24,704 nucleotides of DNA from a virus: the IMG/VR virus record IMGVR_UViG_3300031857_001306, positions 1 to 24,704 of that record, one strand, 5' to 3'. The position numbers were made by a program, and so were the translations under genes. Below the pieces are notes generated by a model. That model made no database searches. It was not told where the DNA came from and saw nothing but the letters and a program-made list of their open reading frames with translations. Of this stretch, positions 21,014 to 24,704 are shown one piece after another. The number at the start of each line of letters is the position of its first letter. Position 1 is the first letter of the stretch.

Positions 21014-21675
21014 TCAACCCCCCGAATCTTCGCGGTGTACCCCGCCCGTTTGAATCCGAAATTGATCCCGCGAACAAACGCATTGCGCATGTCCGCGTTG
21101 TTGCGTGACCATTCCAACGCGGGCCGCATGAACGGGCGTTTGGGCATTTGCACCAATGGTTTCAGCACGAACACGGGCGCATTGGAACGGATTTGTTCAA
21201 CGCGTTTGCCCGCGGCATTCGTGAAATATTGCCGCGATTTCTTCGCGTCAACGCCAACCGCCATCAAATTCCCGCGTTTGGATTTGAATATGCGGAACGG
21301 CCCAACATCACGAATCGATTTCGTACCAATTTGCAGGTTCAATTCTTTCGCCTGATCATTGACGGCAACGCGCAAAAACTTTTTGGTGACGGGCCGAATC
21401 GTTCCGCCGAATTCGTGCAATGCCCCGTATTTGATAGATGACCCCACACGCGCCACAACCGGGTTGCGCATTTGGTATGTGATCGAATCGCGCAATGCGC
21501 CACGTTTTTTTGCGGGCGGTGAACCTACGGGTGACGGTTTGTATTTTCCCATTGCCGGGAATGATTCCTGCACATGCCGCACAACGCGTTCCGCCATCCG
21601 TTGCACGCCAAACCCCGCGGCAATTTTGGTAGCCTGAATGAACGGTTGCCATTGTGCGAAATCAAACCGCGGCAT
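21010..21675 (-). CDS. HK97 gp10-like tail completion protein
   Basis: A 221-residue basic protein. The conserved core is PPAKKRGALRDSITYQ (about 53-68), KYGALHEFGGTIRP (82-95) and KRPFMRPALE near the C terminus, matching the HK97 gp10/tail-component family (PGxLRxSI ... YAxxxEFG ... PFLRPAL). A segment around VGPFRIFKSKRGNLMAVGVD is an insertion. The ATG at 21675 overlaps the upstream stop. It takes part in head-tail joining. Confidence 0.88.
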   Translation of the reverse strand: MPRFDFAQWQPFIQATKIAAGFGVQRMAERVVRHVQESFPAMGKYKPSPVGSPPAKKRGALRDSITYQMRNPVVARVGSSIKYGALHEFGGTIRPVTKKFLRVAVNDQAKELNLQIGTKSIRDVGPFRIFKSKRGNLMAVGVDAKKSRQYFTNAAGKRVEQIRSNAPVFVLKPLVQMPKRPFMRPALEWSRNNADMRNAFVRGINFGFKRAGYTAKIRGVE

Positions 21676-22047
21676 TCATGTTTCCCGGAATACGTTCAAT
21701 TGATATACGCGCCCTGCTGAACACAAATTCAACGGTTCGCCCGTCACCTGATACACCACACCATCAACCGTGATGGTTGCAATGTGGTTGATGATTGAAC
21801 CCGTGTTGGTTCCCGTTGATGTTGTCGGCGCAAGAAAGATCGTGATTTGTGTTGTGCCCGTTTCGCGTTTGTAGATCGCGGAATCGGATGTGCTACTCGG
21901 TTGCACGAAACAACGAACGGTGTACGTTGTCGATGCCGTCAATTCAAACGCGCCGGATGTTTCTTGCCCCGCTGTTCGCGTTGTCACCGTCGCGGATTGT
22001 TGCAACAACCCCAACGGAATCGGCATTGATGACCCGGCAATCGGCAT
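21676..22047 (-). CDS. Head closure / head-tail adaptor protein
   Basis: A 123-residue beta-rich protein with SATVTTRTAGQETSGAFELT (18-37) and VDGVVYQVTGEPLNL (94-108), the sandwich pattern of head-closure proteins of the SPP1 gp16 / Hc1 type. It sits between the gp6-like and gp10-like genes, the usual place. The start is ATG at 22047, with a second in-frame ATG seven codons later. It would plug the connector after DNA packaging. Confidence 0.75.
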   Translation of the reverse strand: MPIAGSSMPIPLGLLQQSATVTTRTAGQETSGAFELTASTTYTVRCFVQPSSTSDSAIYKRETGTTQITIFLAPTTSTGTNTGSIINHIATITVDGVVYQVTGEPLNLCSAGRVYQLNVFRET

Positions 22048-22048
22048 T

Positions 22049-22666
22049 TCAAATCACCCCCGCGCCGCGGAACGTGCTGAACAAATGCAATTGCGCGCGC
22101 GCCGCCTCATCCGGTGTGGCGTATGTGACGGAATACGCACCCAACGATTGCGAACGCAACGCGGTATCACGCCCGATAGATGAATACAACCCATCAACCA
22201 TTCGGCAAATCGCGCCCTTCACATCCGCCGCGGGCGCGGCGGTGACGTATACCACACGCACGCGGCCCCACCGCGGCATCCATTGCCATGTTGAAATCAC
22301 TTCACGATCCGAATCGGCATCACGAACAACGCGTCCGTTTTGCGTTCCGTTGTATGTGACGATTCCGAACCGCGCATCCAATCGGTATTTGGTGGAATCA
22401 ATCGCATCACCCAACGTGTTGTCATCGTTGATCGGTGTTATCGATGTGACCGATGACACCGGGAATTCACGCAATGACAATTCCCCGGAATCGGTTTTAT
22501 AATCTTCCGTCCGCGTTGCCGCCTCAAACCCGTTTGACAAATCACGGTCACACATGCGGCGCAATGCCGCGTGCGCCTCATCAAGTATGTTTTGCAACCG
22601 GCTATCGTCCGCGGTTCCGGTGATCCCTGCATGCGTTTTGTATTCGGCCAACGTGACGATTGCCAC
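22049..22666 (-). CDS. Gp6-like head-tail connector protein
   Basis: A 205-residue protein. The N terminus (VTLAEYKTHAGITGTADDSR, then LQNILDEAHAALRRMCDRDL) is the standard opening of phage gp6-like connector proteins; LSLREFPVSSVTSI and the segment starting WGRVRVVYVTA are further conserved parts, and a C-terminal helix follows. The start is GTG at 22666 with GGGGTGAA just upstream. It forms a ring under the portal. Confidence 0.9.
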   Translation of the reverse strand: MAIVTLAEYKTHAGITGTADDSRLQNILDEAHAALRRMCDRDLSNGFEAATRTEDYKTDSGELSLREFPVSSVTSITPINDDNTLGDAIDSTKYRLDARFGIVTYNGTQNGRVVRDADSDREVISTWQWMPRWGRVRVVYVTAAPAADVKGAICRMVDGLYSSIGRDTALRSQSLGAYSVTYATPDEAARAQLHLFSTFRGAGVI

Positions 22667-22680
22667 GGTTCACCCCACGT

Positions 22681-23295
22681 TCACGCGAATGGCGCGGCGG
22701 TCATCGGAACATAATTGACGAACGCAATTTCCAATTGAACGGTTGAACCCGTTCCCGTGATCGATGCCGCGGCGGTTGTGGTCAACGGCAACACCCATGA
22801 ACACCCGCGCAAATCGAAACCGCAACCAACCTGCAAATTGGTTCCGCTGATTTCGCCGTTCACGTCGGTGTATTTGTATACCGAATCCCTGATGTTATTT
22901 GTTCCGTCGATACCGTAACTTGTGCCAACGGTACTCATGGTCACCGAATCCAACCGCATGAATCGCATTGTGCCATCATTGGCAAATGCGCCCGTTGATT
23001 CCGTGTATCCCGACTCCGGCCCATATACACCATACAACGAAACCGCCGCGGGCGTTGCAATCGCGGTGATTCCCACCGAATACCGCGCACGCGCCAACAC
23101 GCGATTTGCCCACGGTGGCACACGGCACGGTTTCACATTGCTGTTGGAATATGTCGCGGGTGTGCGCAACACCGTTGATGTTTCAGCGGTTGCCGTCAAA
23201 TCGGAATGAACAACAACCCAATCCGTTTGAGCGTATCCGGCATAGCACACCGGGCCGCCCGTAATGTTCCCACCAATTCGCACGCCCGCGCCCAT
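22681..23295 (-). CDS. Putative head protein, beta-rich
   Basis: A 204-residue protein made mostly of short strands, Thr/Ala/Gly rich, with a LARARYSVGITAIATPAAVS segment and a VQLEIAFVNYVP C-terminal end. AAGGGGAA lies 5-12 bases before the ATG at 23295. It lies between the capsid genes and the connector, where head decoration or head fibre proteins usually are. No family recognised with certainty. Confidence 0.65.
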   Translation of the reverse strand: MGAGVRIGGNITGGPVCYAGYAQTDWVVVHSDLTATAETSTVLRTPATYSNSNVKPCRVPPWANRVLARARYSVGITAIATPAAVSLYGVYGPESGYTESTGAFANDGTMRFMRLDSVTMSTVGTSYGIDGTNNIRDSVYKYTDVNGEISGTNLQVGCGFDLRGCSWVLPLTTTAAASITGTGSTVQLEIAFVNYVPMTAAPFA

Positions 23296-23338
23296 GTTGT
23301 TCCCCTTGTTGCAATGTCAACGGTTGATCAAATCCCGC

Positions 23339-23358
23339 GCCGCGATTTTCACCGCGGC
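23339..23358. other. Small hairpin in the gap between two head genes
   Basis: GCCGCG (23339-23344) and CGCGGC (23353-23358) form a 6-bp stem with an 8-base loop. On the coding (minus) strand a pyrimidine tract (CTCTTCCCTTTCTTTCG) lies upstream of it. It could modulate mRNA stability between the highly expressed capsid genes and the following ones. It has no terminal T-run, so it is not called a terminator. Confidence 0.35.
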
Positions 23359-23382
23359 AACGGGCGAAAGAAAGGGAAGAGT

Positions 23383-23799
23383 TTACGGGATCAACTGTTG
23401 CGCCAATCCGCGTTCGGATGCGGTGGTGGGCGTGACTTCCGCGCGGTGCAACAGACACACCGAAGAAACCAACGATGCCGCCGCGCCCGGATCCGCAACC
23501 AATTTCAAATATCGCTTGGTTTTGCGCAAATCGATGAACGCAACAAACACCTTGTTGTCATCGGTTGACGTGACCGGATCAACGAACGTTCCGCCCGTGA
23601 TGGCCGCGAAACCTGAACCCGATGTGTCGGAATGGCCCACGGACAATTCATCCATGGTTGCACCCAACAGGCCCGATTGAACAATGACCGTGGCGTAGTC
23701 AAAACCAAGGGTATCAACCTCGGTGGTTGTGGCCGCGGTTCCGTTCACGCTGATCGGTGACAACATCGCCGCAAATTTGATGTTTTGTGTATCAATCAT
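23383..23799 (-). CDS. Conserved phage head protein (downstream of capsid)
   Basis: A 138-residue protein with the pattern of a family often encoded directly after phage capsid genes: VDTLGFDYATVIVQSGLLGA, TDDNKVFVAFIDLRKTKRYL and SERGLAQQLIP. GAAAGGATTTCAGAA directly precedes the ATG at 23799, the strongest ribosome-binding site of the late operon. Its role is unknown; a capsid decoration or stabilising protein is plausible given its position and high-expression start site. Confidence 0.75.
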   Translation of the reverse strand: MIDTQNIKFAAMLSPISVNGTAATTTEVDTLGFDYATVIVQSGLLGATMDELSVGHSDTSGSGFAAITGGTFVDPVTSTDDNKVFVAFIDLRKTKRYLKLVADPGAAASLVSSVCLLHRAEVTPTTASERGLAQQLIP

Positions 23800-23820
23800 T
23801 TCTGAAATCCTTTCAATATG

Positions 23821-24704
23821 TTACGACGTGGCCAAACACACAACCGCGCCCGGGACGCGTGATGCGGGCGTTCCCGATGCGTTGCCGACATCGTGAACGG
23901 TGACACCGAAACGGTTCACACCGCGGAACGCGGTGGTGTCGGATTGGAAACCAACGGACGCATCCGTGGCGATTTGCATTCCGCCACCAACCTGAATCGC
24001 CTTGGCCGCAAGGTTGAACGCGCCATACAACGCGCAAATTTGCGTTCCGGCGGTGATGCGCGGCATGACCTGCGAAAACACAACGGGCGCGCCAAGGAAA
24101 ATCGGTTGGCGGATTCCGTTTGCAATTTCAATCGACGTGACACCGCCCGCGGCCAACGCAAGGCGCGCCATCACGTTCCAATAGAATTCCTTGTGAACAA
24201 CCCACACCGGGTTGGCGGAATCGACATAGGAAGGCGCGCGGCCAACCACCGCCTCAAAATCGGCCAACGTCAACGCGGAATAGGATGAACCTGAACCGAC
24301 AACGTATCCGGCGATATTGGCAACCGTTCCCGAAAGACTTGCAATCTTGGAACGGAATCCGGTGTGGCCGCCATAGGTTGACGTGCCATCACCGTTGAAC
24401 ACCGCCTCATCTTCCTTGTCGGCCATTGCATACGCGTGTTCACGCGCCACGAAATCCGCGAACGAAATCGCGGAATCGTTCAACAATTCGTTGGACACGG
24501 TGGTGAACGCGGTCATCTTATTTGCGACAACCTGCACGTTGTTCAACGTCGGATCGGACGCGGTGATTGAACCCGCTTCACCCGGCCAATACACCGTCAC
24601 GCCACCCGTGCGCCGCGGCATTTGCACAACGTCGGAACCAACGGTCATCACGTCCAACACCTGACGCGCCGCGCCGCGGACTTCGCGCAAATCGATCAAT
24701 TGCG
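23821..24704 (-). CDS. HK97-type major capsid protein (5' end outside window)
   Basis: About 294 residues of an HK97-fold capsid protein; the start lies beyond the window edge and the TTG near 24699 is internal, since the frame is open upstream (QLIDLREVRGAARQV). Diagnostic features are VQVVANKMTAFTTVSNELLN followed by DSAISFADFV, KEDEAVFNGDGTST, a VWVVHKEFYWNV segment, GVTSIEIANGIRQPIFLGAP and VVFSQVMPRI, as in the Phage_capsid family. The missing part would include the N-terminal arm or scaffold region. It ends with TAA, followed by the coupled head gene 21 bases on. It forms the capsid shell. Confidence 0.93.
   Translation of the reverse strand, partial: QLIDLREVRGAARQVLDVMTVGSDVVQMPRRTGGVTVYWPGEAGSITASDPTLNNVQVVANKMTAFTTVSNELLNDSAISFADFVAREHAYAMADKEDEAVFNGDGTSTYGGHTGFRSKIASLSGTVANIAGYVVGSGSSYSALTLADFEAVVGRAPSYVDSANPVWVVHKEFYWNVMARLALAAGGVTSIEIANGIRQPIFLGAPVVFSQVMPRITAGTQICALYGAFNLAAKAIQVGGGMQIATDASVGFQSDTTAFRGVNRFGVTVHDVGNASGTPASRVPGAVVCLATS

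Noticed and set aside
1-24704. Stop-codon reassignment
   Set aside because: Genes end cleanly with TGA or TAA; no gene contains an in-frame TAG, and only one contains TAA, which is better explained as a nonsense mutation.
1-24704. Integrase, repressor, tRNA genes, CRISPR arrays, insertion sequences
   Set aside because: Looked for on both strands; no supporting motif, cloverleaf or repeat-spacer pattern was seen.

Overview
The window is a contiguous part of a tailed dsDNA phage (siphovirus-like) genome. The evidence is an HK97-type major capsid protein, head-tail connectors, a tail tube protein, a tape measure protein, a RecE/RecT-like recombination pair, a RusA-type resolvase, two DNA methyltransferase genes and a lysozyme. 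I see no integrase, repressor, tRNA, rRNA, CRISPR array or insertion sequence, so nothing here argues for lysogeny. A secreted lysozyme and a lipoprotein fit a bacterial host with a Sec system. Non-coupled genes repeatedly use a GAAAGGG ribosome-binding site, which suggests a host 16S rRNA tail containing CCUUUC. I cannot name the host.

Layout. (1) 1-2454, minus strand: a tightly overlapping late-type block with a coiled-coil lipoprotein, a 41-residue membrane protein, an XhlA/holin-like protein, a ParB-like protein, a possible small terminase and the first codons of the next gene at the window edge. (2) 2455-2990: a non-coding divergent control region rich in inverted repeats, with one DnaA-box-like site and a strong sigma70-type promoter facing right. 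(3) 2991-12758, plus strand: the early/replication operon. It holds small unknown genes, an i-type (destabilase-like) lysozyme, RecE-like exonuclease, RecT-like annealing protein, a replication-initiator-like winged-helix protein, a DnaA-domain-IV-like protein, a PD-(D/E)XK protein, RusA, two tandem sigma-region-4-like proteins, a cytosine-5 methyltransferase and an N4/N6 methyltransferase broken by one in-frame TAA. (4) 12748-24704, minus strand: the structural operon, read from the capsid gene at the right edge through connectors, tail tube, tape measure, tail tip and fibre-like proteins to two cysteine-rich proteins. It converges on the early operon with an 11-base overlap.

The minus-strand block at the left edge would continue into terminase, portal and protease genes, and the right edge begins inside the capsid gene. 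Both edges therefore look like the two sides of one late operon in a circular or circularly permuted genome (inference).

Most notable points: (a) the DNA is strongly depleted in the ApG/CpT dinucleotide, which explains its odd codon usage; (b) the cytosine methyltransferase gene carries a second open frame of about 405 codons whose product has the WPTP repeats and the NPxFxEWLMGFPxGWT motif of a separate phage protein family, so the DNA appears to be dual-coding; (c) the second methyltransferase is interrupted by a single nonsense codon; (d) a candidate replication/control region sits in the same genome as a DnaA-domain-IV-like protein.
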